64,000 nucleotides of DNA from Antilocapra americana (taxonomy: Eukaryota; Chordata; Mammalia; Artiodactyla; Antilocapridae): the NCBI GenBank assembly GCA_007570785.1, contig ML662442.1, positions 61,244,896-61,308,895 of the forward strand, read 5' to 3'. The notes beneath the pieces are model-generated. The model saw only the letters and a list, made by a program, of their open reading frames with translations, had not been told where the DNA came from and made no database searches. Made by a program: the position numbers and the translations under genes. Positions 1 through 9,998 of this stretch are shown one piece after another (the first letter of the stretch is position 1; the number at the start of each line of letters is the position of its first letter).

Positions 1-164
1 AGTGTGATCATCTGAGTAGTAGTAGAATCACTGTCAGCATAAGCCTGTGAGAAATGCACATTCCTGGGCCTCTCTCCAGGCCTACTGATTCAGAAACTCT
101 GGAGCTGACGCCCAACAATCCATTTTTAGAAGCCCTCCAGGTTGTTCTGACTCAAGCTAAAGTA
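1..164 (+). mobile_element. MER5-like hAT-Charlie DNA transposon fragment
   Basis: The stretch around CCTACTGATTCAGAAACTCTGG and the tail TTGTTCTGACTCAAGCTAAAG resemble remembered MER5A, a non-autonomous hAT-Charlie element. It begins outside the window and is cut off by the BovB that starts near 165. Confidence 0.55.
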
Positions 165-360
165 TGTTGTTGTTGTTTTTCAGTGCTCATTCATGTCTGA
201 CTCTTTGAGACCCTATGGACTGCAACACGCCAGGCTTCCCTGTCCTTTACCATCTCCCAGAGCTTGCTCAAACTCATGTCCTTCGAGTCAGTGATACCAT
301 CCAACCGTCTCATCCTCTGTCATCCCCTTCTCCTCCTGCCTTCAATCTTTCCCAGCATCA
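165..360 (-). mobile_element. BovB LINE, 3' part (distal piece of a split copy)
   Basis: The minus strand carries the BovB 3' end, including the segment matching the end of the reverse-transcriptase reading frame and the last 60 bp shared with BovA SINEs. The copy resumes at 1525 after an inserted L1. The 15-bp site GGAAAAGTCTTTTCT at 361-375 is repeated at 1525-1539. Confidence 0.85.
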
Positions 361-1539
361 GGAAAAGTCTTTTCTTTTCTTTTTTTTTCCTAGCCCTGAA
401 AGGTTTTATTTTATTTTATTATTATTTTTTTATTGTTTTTGCCATACATTGTCATGATATCACCATGGGTTTACATATGCTTCCCCTCCGGAACCCCCCT
501 CCCTCCTCCCTCCCCCCCGGGAAATCTCGCTGTACCAGCCCCGAGCATCAATCCTGGGGCTGATTGATTAGACACATGACAATTAACATGCTTCAATGCC
601 CTTCTCCCATATCATCCCACCCTTACCCTCATCCACAAAGTCCACGAGTCTATTCTATACATCTGCGTTCCTTTTGCTGTCTCGCATGTTGAGTTCTCGT
701 TACCGTCTTTCTAAATTCCACATATATGCGTTAATATACTGTATTGTTGTTTTTGCTTCTGGCTTACTTCACTCTGGATAATGGGCTCCAGTTTCATCCA
801 TCTGAGTAGAGTTGCTTCAAATGAATTTTTTTTTAATGCTGAGTAATATTCCATTGTGTATATGTACCACAGCTTTCTTATCCATTCGTCAGTTGATGGG
901 CATCTAGGTTGCTTCCATGTCTTGGCTATTGTAAACAATGCAGCGATGAACATTGGGGTACACGTGGCTCTTTCAATTCTGGTTTCCTCGGTGTATATGC
1001 CCAGCAGTGGGATTGCTGGGTCATATGGCAGGTCTATCTGCAGCTTTTTAAGGAACCTCCACACTGTTTTCCATAGTGGCTGTACTAGTTTGCATTCCCA
1101 CCAACAGTGTAAGAGGGTTCCCTTTTCTCCACATCCTCTCCAGCATTTATTGCTTATAGACTTTTGGATGGCAGCCATTCTGACTGGTGTAAAGTGATAC
1201 CTCATTGTGGTTTTGATTTGCATTTCTCTGATAATGAGTGATGTTGAGCATCTTTTCATGTGTTTGTTAGCCATTTTTATATCTTCTTTGGAGAAATGTC
1301 TGTTAAGTTCTTTGGCCCACTTTTTAATTGGGTTGTTTATTTTTCTAGAATGGAGCTGCAGGAGTTGTTTGTATATTTTTGAGATTAATTGTTTGTCTGT
1401 TGCTTCATTGGCTGTTATTTTCTCCCATTCTGAAGACTGTCTTTTCACCTTGCTTATAGTTTCCTTTGTTGTGCAGAAGCTTTTAATTTTAATTAGGTCC
1501 CATTTGATTATTCGTGTTTTTATAGGAAAAGTCTTTTCT
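361..1539 (-). mobile_element. 5'-truncated L1 inserted in BovB, with 15-bp target duplication
   Basis: A T-rich run at 376-435 is the antisense poly(A) tail. Next comes antisense L1 3'UTR, with the ruminant motif GATATCACCATGGG, and then the C-terminal region of L1 ORF2 in antisense up to about 1524. The conserved ORF2 stretch [12 protein letters not shown] and the MEYYSALKK motif are readable on the minus strand. Both ends carry GGAAAAGTCTTTTCT (361-375 and 1525-1539), a clean target-site duplication. The copy is about 1.15 kb, so most of L1 is missing. Confidence 0.9.
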
Positions 1540-1805
1540 AATGAGTCGGCTCTTCGCATCAGGTGGCCAAAGTATTGGAGTTTCAGCATTAGTCCTTCCA
1601 ATGAATACTCAGGACTGATTTCCTTTAGGAGTGGACTGATTTGATCTGCTCGCAGAGTCCAAGGGACTCTCAAGAGTCTTCTCCAACACCACAGTTCAAA
1701 AGCATCAATTCTTCTGCGCTCAGCCTTCTTTATGGTCCAGCTCTCACCTCCATACATGACTACTGGAAAAACCATAGCTTCGATTAAATGGACCTTTGTC
1801 GGCAA
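711..1805 (-). pseudogene. Chimeric BovB-L1 ORF2 remnant, open for 364 codons
   Basis: An uninterrupted minus-strand frame starts in BovB ORF2 (about the first 100 residues). It passes through the target duplication (LEKTF) and continues in frame into the L1 ORF2 C-terminal region, ending at its own stop. Neither half has a reverse-transcriptase catalytic core or an endonuclease, so no enzyme activity is expected. It is an accident of nested insertion, not a gene I would annotate as functional, and there is no sign of a promoter. Confidence 0.8.
1540..1803 (-). mobile_element. BovB LINE, reverse-transcriptase C-terminal region (proximal piece)
   Basis: The minus strand encodes the BovB ORF2 C-terminal region ([40 protein letters not shown]). 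It is 5'-truncated near 1803 and continues at 360 beyond the nested L1. The two pieces together are about 460 bp of BovB 3' sequence. Confidence 0.88.
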
Positions 1806-1925
1806 TCACTAATTAAGACCAATCTGATTCATCCCGAGGCTGAGGCCACCTTCCTTCTGCTGTGAGGACTCCTCCCTGCATGGGTCCCTCCCTTGTTTCC
1901 TTCACCTTAACAGTGTCTTTCTCTG

Positions 1926-2092
1926 ATGTTGTTGTTCAGTCTCTCAGTTGTTCTGATTCTTTGAGACGCCATGGACTACAGCACACAAGGCTTCGCTGTC
2001 CTTCGCCAGCTCCTGGAGCTTGCTTAAACTCATGTCCATTGAGTCAGTGATACCATCCAATCATCTCTTCCTCTGTTGTCCCTCCTTATCTG
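1926..2092 (-). mobile_element. BovB 3' end fragment
   Basis: The stretch from GTTGTTGTTCAGTCTCTCAG to CCATCCAATCATCTC is the antisense BovB 3' end, with several substitutions. It is a separate insertion from the copy at 165-1803. Confidence 0.75.
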
Positions 2093-2164
2093 ATAAACGT
2101 ACACAAAATAGCAATGCCCTAGATACACGCTTCCTTATCCCCTACCCTCACCGTATCACATATG

Positions 2165-2312
2165 TTTTTCTCTCTGGTGTGTTTCTCTCTACTGGAATTT
2201 AAGTTCACAGAAGTTAGGACTTTGTCTATATTTATTCACTGCTCTGTCCCCAGGACCTAGAATTTTCAGTGTATAACAGGTATTAGATAAATGCTAGATA
2301 TATGGCTGGCAT
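2165..2312 (+). mobile_element. L2 LINE 3' end relic
   Basis: The series TTTAAGTTCACAGAAGTTAG, GGACTTTGTCT, CTGTCCCCAGGACCTAGAA and the ATTAGATAAATG ending resembles the diverged 3' end of L2. The limits are approximate. Confidence 0.5.
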
Positions 2313-3697
2313 ATTGATATCTAAATGAAATGGGAATAAGTCAAAGAATGGTTAATGGGTAGACAAACAGCAGTTTGCCAAAGCAAACTACTTACAAATG
2401 GAGATCCGAAACAATATCATTCCTGACTGGAAAACTTAAGTGTTTGTTATAATGTAAAAGAATAGCTATATTTCAGTAACTTAAGAAAACAAACCCTTTT
2501 CTCATCTTAAATGCTCTGTTCCAATAAGTTTACATATACTTCACTTTTCTGTTTTATCAGATTTGATACCTTTTATTGGAATGGACAGATTTAATCAACA
2601 TAGAAGCCACCATAAAATTAAAAATTTAAGTTGCCAGTTTTCTTCTAGAAAACCAGAAATTCATCTGAGGGAAAACTGAACAAAATATAGGCTCAAAGTG
2701 TAAATTAAATTACTTATATAAACAGATGATAATACTTTCAATTTCATATACTATTGGTCTTATTTCTTAGTTTTATTCTAGGAAATTATTTGATATCTTG
2801 ATTACTCATCAACACTTGCTTGCCTATAGAATAACTGTATGTAAATGAGCACATGGTTCCATAAATGATTATCTCATATTGAGAATGTTTTAAATGATAT
2901 AATATTCTAGTGTTAAAGACAGATAAAACATATTTCCAGAGAAGTACTTTTTAAAATCCATTGAGTAATTTAAAGACAGATAAAACATATTTCCAGAGAA
3001 GTACTTTTTAAAATCCATTGAGTAATTTCTATTGTAATTTGTATATTATTCACATTTAAATCTGACCATTAAAATATCACTCACTGCATAATTTCCTTGA
3101 GAAAAAGATAAAAATTATCATGGTATACATTCTTTATGGTACCATGGCACCAGATTCTTAGCTGCTAATTTAAAAATAATTTTGTGGGTGTATACCAATT
3201 TAGATCATTATATGTAATTACAAGTAAAAAGACAGAAAGCAAACGGATAGCAGCCTAAAACAGTGATGTTTCAGTTTTCCGAGAGACTTGTTATCTATAC
3301 ATGCTGAGTATTCAGGTTGCACAATGCTCTTCACTGGACAAGTGACTTTTTAAGGTTGCCTCCTTCTCTTAATGTACCATAGGAACCTTTCCTGAGACTT
3401 AGTCTCCTTTTTGCTTTTCAAAGATAACACTGAACTAAATTCCTTTTTGTATGTTTATAGTTTTGGCTTTGGATATGCTATTTTATAAATGGTATAACTT
3501 TCATGATTTCCAGTACAATTTATATTAAACTCTTCCACTCCATTCCTGACACATATTGTCTCAATGACTTCTTAACCTAAATGTGAGTCAGACAGCAGGA
3601 TCAGTGATTCCAACAGCAATGACCCTAACTCCCAGAACACTTCTTTTGTCTCATAATATATATTCATATCACTATTTATTTTAGACATTATGACATT
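2313..3697. other. Intronic sequence with a 57-bp tandem duplication
   Basis: I see no gene, exon or nameable repeat here apart from the perfect tandem duplication at 2914-3027. Confidence 0.6.
2914..3027. repeat. Perfect tandem duplication, 57-bp unit, two copies
   Basis: A unit starting TAAAGACAGATAAAACATAT and ending CATTGAGTAATT occurs at 2914-2970 and again at 2971-3027 with no mismatch. There is no third copy. The identity suggests a recent duplication or an assembly artefact. Confidence 0.95.
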
Positions 3698-3886
3698 GGG
3701 CTTCCCTTGTGGCTCAACTGGTAAAGAATCTGCCTGCAACAGGAGACCTGGGTTCAATCCCAGGGTTGGGAAGATCCTCTGGAGAAGAGAAAGGCTTCCC
3801 AGTATTCTGGCCTGGAGAATTCCATGGACTGTACAGTCCACAGGGTCGCAAAGAGCTGGACACGACTGAGTGACTTGCACTTTCAC
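3698..3886 (+). mobile_element. Bov-tA SINE
   Basis: The tRNA-derived head GGGCTTCCCTTGTGGCTCAA, with a B-box-like GGGTTCAATCCC, is followed by the BovA body ending GGACACGACTGAGTGACTT. Confidence 0.9.
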
Positions 3887-4344
3887 GTGACACTGATTAT
3901 ACACGTTTTCTCTACCAGTCAAGTAAACACCTGTTTTCTCTTTACATGTTGCCTTCAGATGAGACTTCTGAGAAGGCAGGAAATACAGGACGTTTCTTAG
4001 AATAATTTTCACAAGTCAAAATATTTTCAAAATGATCATGCTGTTCTAGTGTATGGGCTAGATGCTCTTGGCTTTTAAATTCTTTCACATTCCCCAAAAG
4101 AATTTCCAGTGCCATAAGTCATATAGTGCACACAATTTTAAGTATATAGTTTAATAGGTTTTTGCATATATATACTAGACATCTGTGAAATATCCAATCA
4201 TCCCTTGCCCAGAAGGTTCCTTCATCCCTCCCTAATCAATATGGTTATGTCGTTTAGTAAGTGTATATTCAAAATGCCCTGCTGGAAAAGTTTTAGTTTT
4301 CAGTATGAAAAATTTTATATAGCATAGTTGTATGCTGTGAAACT

Positions 4345-4650
4345 CTGCAGGGCAGGAACAGAGACACAGACATAGAGAACAGACTTGTGGACACAGCAGG
4401 GGAAGGAGAGAAAGTAGCACTGAAACATATACATTACCATATGTAAAACAGATAGCTATAGGGAAGTGGTTGTATAACACAGGGAGATCAACCCAGTACT
4501 CTGTGACAACCAAGAGGGGCGGGATGGGGTGGAGGGTGGCAGGAGATTCAAGAGGAAGGGGACACATGTCTATTTATAGATGATTCACATGGTTGTATGG
4601 CAGAAACCAATACAACATTGTAAAGCAATTATTCTCCAATAATAATAAAA
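4345..4650 (+). mobile_element. Ruminant L1 3' end
   Basis: This is L1 3'UTR-like sequence (GGGCAGGAACAGAGACACAG, then GGTTGTATGGCAGAAACCAA) ending in AATAATAATAAAAA. There is no coding part; it is strongly 5'-truncated. Confidence 0.75.
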
Positions 4651-4810
4651 ACATAGTCAGGTAAGTTAATTTTACCTTAAAAGTGCATTTTTTTTTCTAT
4701 GTAAAAAAATGCTAAATGATTATAGTAATTATGGTGATGATAAAACATCAGTTGACTCTTAACTCATAGTTACACTAGGAGTGATTTAGGCATTTCATAT
4801 ATATACATTA

Positions 4811-5018
4811 GGGCTTCCCTGGTGGCTCAGATGGTAAAGCGTCTGCCTACAATGTGGGAGACACGGGTTCAATCCCTGGGATGGGAAGACCTCCTGGAGA
4901 AAGAAATGACAACCCACTCCAGTATTCTTGCCTGGAAAATCCCACGGACAGAGGGGCCTGGTAGGCTACAGTCCATGGGGTCACTAACAGTTGGACACAA
5001 TTGAGCTACTTCATTCAT
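4811..5018 (+). mobile_element. Bov-tA SINE
   Basis: The head GGGCTTCCCTGGTGGCTCAG and the full BovA body are present and little diverged. A short open frame through it is SINE-derived, not a gene. Confidence 0.92.
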
Positions 5019-5024
5019 TTATAT

Positions 5025-5215
5025 ACACACTACTTTAATCTTTACAATAATAGTAAGGGGTAGGTACTCTAACATTCTTATTTTTATAATGAGAATTTTA
5101 TTTTATTTTGTTCAACTTAAAGGAACAGTAAGAAGGGGGCAAAGGCAGGATTTGAACCCATTAGTCTCGGGTCAGATTTCTTTCACTCTAGAAACCACAC
5201 TGTCAACCTGAGACC
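5025..5215 (-). mobile_element. MIR SINE relic
   Basis: The order of motifs (TTTACAATAATAG, GGTAGGTACT, TTTATAATGAGAA, GGCAGGATTTGAACCC) matches antisense MIR with many changes. Confidence 0.5.
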
Positions 5216-5480
5216 CAGAAGCAGAGCAGGGTTGGATTTCTAGGCAAAGAAGAAATTCACATAAATGGACCATATCTTATTACCTCTGAATCTCTGGCAA
5301 ATATTCTATGCCACATGGTAAATCTTCTTTCCATAATCTCAACTCTCCTGCAGTCAAAATGTCATATGCTATTGGTCATCATAATTTTATTTGTATTGAG
5401 TGAGGGACAAAACAACACTTTAAGCGTATATAAATGCAAATAGTTAGCTATCAAGAAAACTTAAACTTTTAGAACCATTT

Positions 5481-5633
5481 ATGGCTCAGATGGTAAAGAA
5501 TCAGCCTGCAATGTAGGAGATGCAGGTTCAGTGGAATGGCTACCTACTCCGGTACTCTTACCTGGAAAATCCCATGGACAGAGGAGCCTCTCGGGCTGCA
5601 GTCCATAGGGCTGTAGAGTCAGACTCAGTGACC
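5481..5633 (+). mobile_element. Bov-tA SINE, internally deleted
   Basis: The SINE head ATGGCTCAGATGGTAAAGAA and the BovA tail are present, but the middle around the GGGTTCGATCCC box is shortened (GGTTCAGTGGAATGGC). Confidence 0.8.
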
Positions 5634-6983
5634 AACCCTAACATGCATATTTAAAAAACTTCTTCAAGGCTGATGTGAGACCATTAGACTTTCCTGGTTT
5701 TGTTTTCTATCTGAAAAACCTAGGACCTAAATGCCTTCTGCTATTATATTCTAAAAATTTCAATTTTAACTCTTGATCCATATGCCAAGTTTTTAAAATA
5801 AAATGCCTACACACTTCATGCATCTATGTATGCATTCTCTTTTCCTTCATTTAAGTTTGCTTTATTTTTAAAAATATCATGAGGAATCCTAGTATTTGAA
5901 TTGAAAAGTGTATATTTCTTTCTCTTCTGTGAAGCTGTTTCATTACTCCTCATGAGTCAAAGGAAAAGTCTTTTGTTATTGCCTTTACAAATCAAGAGTA
6001 TAAAACAAACGCTTAATTGAGCAGATTGATGATTAGATGGAGAAAAATGATGAAAGGAAAGATGCCAGCACAAACAGAATATGGCCATTCATTTTTTACT
6101 TTAAATGAATCAACTACTGCTATGAATGGGGGCCTAATACTAATTCTGGCAGCATACCACCCAGAGCCTCAACCCTCTACAGAGCGCTATGTCTGTGTGC
6201 AGACAGCTTTTTCTCATTTCTCTTGCTGGAATACACCAAGCAACTCTCTTTCCCTGTTGGCACAGTCACATAACTCTTAAATGAAGGATTATAAACATAG
6301 TGGAATACAGGAGACTTTCTCCCACTCTGAACTCTAAATACTCATTCAAAGATGAAAATGTTCTCTTTTAAAGAAACAAGGCAACTAAACTATCAGATGC
6401 AATGTCAAGAGAAATAGCCCTGGCTGTTCCCAGACCTAATTTTTTGGCAACAGTTGGATTAAAAAAATTGTTTTTTAATAAAAAAGAAAAGAATCTTCAA
6501 TCCAACTACACTACTGATATGGACCTGTTTCCATCCTTACCCTTACATATGCCTAGACCAGCTCAGTCTTTTGTGTTTAACTGTCTACAACCAAAAGTAA
6601 CAGAGGTTGTAAAATAAGGAATTTGCTATTTCAAGCAGATATTGCTGAGGTTTTCGTAATATGTTGGCTAATCAGCAGCACAAGACCTCTCAGACACTAA
6701 AATGGCAGAAACAAACCCTTCTCAAGTTTTCTAAATCCTTCTTATTGTCATAACAAGATTCCTCCAGTCAAGTACTAGAGGATGAAAAGGAGCACAGCAT
6801 TCCTTGTTAAAGACACCCCAGTGAGTCAGAAAACTTGGCTGGCAGTTTACCTGGGCGCAACTACAAATACTCTGTAATAGAAGTGCCACATTTAATTAGC
6901 CTTGAAGCAGGAAACAAAGCTCTTTCATTTTAGAAAGTTGGCAAATGGAATTTGGAGGAAAAAAAAAATAGCAAACCTCTTAC

Positions 6984-7020
6984 CTTTGGTAGCAATTCGT
7001 ACACACTGGGTTTTAGTTTC
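6984..7020 (-). CDS. PTPRK: PTPRK coding exon, juxtamembrane ectodomain (37 bp)
   Basis: The acceptor, with a long T tract ending TTCCATCAG, precedes GAAACTAAAACC, and the exon ends ACCAAAG before donor GTAAGAGG. It encodes ETKTQCVRIATK plus one base of the next codon, in phase with the 274-bp exon. R2B phosphatases have a very small exon of this length and sequence just before the transmembrane exon. The 37-bp size and the C-V-R-I-A-T-K pattern fit that position. The next exon, which should carry the membrane helix, was looked for between 1 and 6983 and not found, so it probably lies below the window. Confidence 0.93.
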
Positions 7021-8939
7021 CTGATGGAATAAAAAAAAGTCAGTTATAAAAATAGTTATGAAATAGGTATAGGTAATGTTTCCTATTTTATAAACTACAA
7101 TTAGTATGAAGATCAATCTGGGGTTATAAAGTAGGTTCACAACAAATAGAATCACAGCATTAAAGACACTATTTTTTAGATGTTTTTACAGAGATTTCTT
7201 AAAAATCTAAAATAACTAGTATTTTCTAAAGACTTGGGTATCTCTGTTTACCTGGAATGAAACAAGTTACCTTGCTGGGACAAACAATCCAGCATTCTAT
7301 TTGAATTTACTGTACTTTTTGAGTGATCATAAAGAAAAATATATTTGCAAAGCTAATACAAATCAGACCCAAATATAAACTTCATGTTCTTCTCATACCT
7401 GTAGATTCAGGCCAAAGCTGAATACTAGACAGTCTCACTTTGATTCTAGCACAACTAAGGAGCTAAATGATGAAAATCAGAAAATTGCTTCATAGTTGCA
7501 GTATATTTCATCTGTCCTTTTGTAATTTAGGTGTTAGGGATTAAATATTTCTTGGTGGGATTATTTTCTTCCTCTTGCTAGACAGATGAGATCAAGGAAG
7601 TAGGAGAAATGGGAAAGGATAAGATATTTCAGAATTTAAAAAATCTTTTCTCTTCCTTTTGTTTTTAAATGTTGTGGGGTAGTACTAGGAGGGTGAAACA
7701 CACTTTGAGGTCTGCACTTCGCTCCTCCAAAATTTAGTTCATTCAGTTTATAACTTTGAATATATATCCTTGAATCCAAGAGGTTGGCTAAGATGTTAAA
7801 AGTGGTGAACACAACAGAGGCTATTTATTTTCGAGATGTATATGTAACTCCATCTTGAGTAGTTCTATAGATAGATAAACCAAGACTATATACTTTCCTC
7901 TTAAGCATTTGTTATTTTTAAATTAAAGTAAAGCATTGAGGGGGAAGTTAGTAATTAAAAATGAAAATCTGCACTTTTATTATTTAACTGTGACCTGAAG
8001 CCTTCACAGTAAACTCCAAGAGACTGTTTCACAGTACCATAAAGGCTAAAAGGAATTTTGATTTCTTAAAAGCAATTGCTGTTAACTCCATCAGGATTAC
8101 TGGTCTCTGCTGGTAGGAGCCATGTCAATTTTAATACTTTTTTTTCCAAGATAATTGTGAAACATATTATTGTTACTTTGTACTCTGATTAAACCACATG
8201 TAGAAATATTAACAATTAGAAGAGAAAATTCATATCAAAGCTGTTAAAGAGTGCCAGAGAAAATTCTTTATAAGTAACAGACATTCATTAACACTTCTCT
8301 CATACCACAGACCAAGTTACAAAAGTTAATTTGGAATCTCTCACCTCTCTAAAGATGAATACCCATAGACAAAACTATGCTACTTTATATCCAGAATGGA
8401 ATAAAACTTCTGTGGTTGTCTCTTTTTTGAGCAGCCCCATCATGGCAGTGGTACGGAATAATGTGTGGGTGGAAAGTAGGCAGCTGACTCCCACTTATAT
8501 AAAAATAAACTAGAAGATGAGAAGAGCATTTTTAACCATGAGCAGCCTCTGGCTTTGAAGTACATCTTAGAAGATGCTGTGACATTTTTCTTTCCATATA
8601 CCGTAATCCAACCATACAAGTAAGCACAAAGATAAAGTTTTCATTCAAAAGCAGCCAGTCAATACCCTAAGTTCTCACAATCCCTTGCAGAAATGCAAAT
8701 AGATTACTATGTGGTTCAAAGAAATGATCCCAGGGTATAACAGGAGTGCTGCAGTTGGATATTCCACATCATCTCCCAGGTACCCATCTCAGGGACTCAA
8801 TTTCTCAAGACCAACAATTTCCTACATAGCTACAAAATACATAAAATTGTCATTCTTCTTTTGAATTTTAAGGTGTAGAAGGTTTCCATTCTCAATTTTT
8901 TTCCTATACCTCCCTGCAAAAAAAACCCAATTAAACAAA

Positions 8940-9320
8940 ATATGCTTTAGGAAAGAAAATCTTTCAGGAGAACAGCGGGAGACATGAAAGCCCAGGTTAT
9001 TTCCCTACACGTGGGACCGCTGGCAGTTTCTAACTTCCTGTTGTGTTTCCCTCTTCAATATTCATTTGGGAGCCGCGGCAGTGTTCAAAAACAACTGTGT
9101 CCAAAATGGGAAAAGGAGGGGCAGCCAGCGAACGGAGAGCAGACTTCTCTAACTGCACAGCATCCCGCCATTGCCGGGCTGCCTTCTGTTTAGGTTCTGT
9201 CAGCTATACCACAGGCGCCCTATTACTTTGTAATCAGAGGATTGTTACCAGTTATTTACTATTTGGCTTGTACCCTCCGAAAACGTTATAAGGGTTTATT
9301 AGCCTGCTGTGGAACACACA
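8940..9320. other. GC/CpG-richer intronic segment, possible regulatory element
   Basis: Against an AT-rich background this stretch holds about a dozen CpG sites (for example GGGAGCCGCGGCAG and CCAGCGAACGGAG) and a CACGTG E-box at 9009-9014. It has no recognisable repeat or domain. Overlapping short frames show no known protein. A conserved or enhancer role is inference only. Confidence 0.35.
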
Positions 9321-9550
9321 TTCTGTTTATCCTGCAGTAAATTTAATCTCCTGAAGTGTGCCACTATTGAGCAAAAAAAAAAAAACCAGAAAAATGCCCT
9401 ATGTTTACAGGGGCTGGAGGCCCGGCAATGGTACACCCATCTTTTCAAATCATTTTACTCACAATTGCTCTTGTGGGCTTTCCTGAAGAGGGCTCAAAGA
9501 GAGGCAGTTACTAGGAAACAGGAATCCTGTGCAATATAACTGGCATGGAG

Positions 9551-9560
9551 CCCCGCCCCT
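9551..9560. promoter_or_regulatory. GC-box-like motif (CCCCGCCCCT)
   Basis: This Sp1-type sequence lies about 170 bp from the 274-bp exon on its donor side. A second GC-box-like motif, AGGGCGGGGC, lies at 10439-10448 on the other side. Neither is shown to act as a promoter. Confidence 0.25.
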
Positions 9561-9724
9561 ACAGTAGGCCCCAAATCGTGCCGGCTGCTAGGAACAGAAA
9601 CAACACCCCCTACACACTGAATTTTTTTTTTCCTTCCCCTGACAAATGTTACTGAGTATTTATCAAATTTGATTGTGGCTAATCCTCAGGGCAGTGAAAA
9701 AGCAAACTCTTGGAGGACGCTCAC

Positions 9725-9998
9725 CTTCTCCACACTACTCATGGCTTGGAAATAGATGTTGTATCCTTTGCGTGGAGCCAAAGGGGGGTTCCAAAAGCCC
9801 TGATAGGTTCTGTTATCGCCCACTGTGAATGGGGCAGGTTCCGGAAGATTCCCTGGGGGCAGTTCGGCAGCAAAGTAGTATGGTGCACCCCCACTCATGG
9901 CATTTTGGTACGTGACAGGAACCTGGTAGCATTCCATGGCTCCGGTTTCTCTCTTGGTTCGGTGGGGGTGTAATTCCTCCACAACAATCTGATAGGCA
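9725..9998 (-). CDS. PTPRK: PTPRK coding exon, rest of FN3 repeat 4 with furin site (274 bp)
   Basis: The acceptor TTTTTCCAAAAAG precedes TGCCTATCAG, and the exon ends GTGGAGAAG before donor GTGAGCGTCC. The first T completes a Ser codon, then 91 whole codons follow. The translation starts AYQIVVEELHPHRTKRETG and contains APYYFAAELPPGNLPE, FTVGDNRTYQGFWNPPL and APRKGYNIYFQAMSSVEK. RTKR is an R-X-K-R proprotein-convertase site. In this family furin cleaves here into two chains that stay associated at the cell surface. The exon is the longest uninterrupted coding stretch of the window and the clearest match to PTPRK. NRT is a possible glycosylation sequon. Human has, from memory, Ala after the RTKRE. 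Confidence 0.96.

Larger units (their letters stand above)
1..6983 (-). other. PTPRK: PTPRK intron after the 37-bp exon (partial)
   Basis: The donor GTAAGAGG is at the high end and the other end is outside the window. The contents are a MER5-like piece, a BovB interrupted by an L1, a second BovB fragment, L2 and MIR relics, three Bov-tA SINEs, an L1 3' end and a 57-bp tandem duplication. About 5634-6983 shows no repeat or gene I can name. Short reading frames near 6017-6617 have no recognisable domain and no splice context, so I treat them as chance. Confidence 0.8.
7021..9724 (-). other. PTPRK: PTPRK intron between the 274-bp and 37-bp exons
   Basis: The intron is bounded by donor GTGAGCGT and an acceptor with a strong pyrimidine tract (TTTTTTTTATTCCATCAG) and the upstream branch-like TAACTGAC. 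I see no ruminant SINE or LINE in this intron. A GC- and CpG-richer patch occurs at about 8940-9320. Confidence 0.85.

Noticed and set aside
856..1644. Plus-strand open frames of 113 and 145 codons
   Set aside because: They are antisense to the L1 and BovB ORF2 remnants; the coding signal is on the minus strand and belongs to retroelements.
4232..4567. Minus-strand open frame of 111 codons
   Set aside because: It lies largely in antisense L1 3'UTR and has no known domain.
1..6983. PTPRK transmembrane exon expected after the 37-bp exon
   Set aside because: I searched the minus strand for a Leu/Ile/Val-rich exon with splice sites and found none. It is probably outside the window.
9710..9973. 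Plus-strand frame of 87 codons opposite the 274-bp exon
   Set aside because: It is the antisense shadow of the PTPRK exon.
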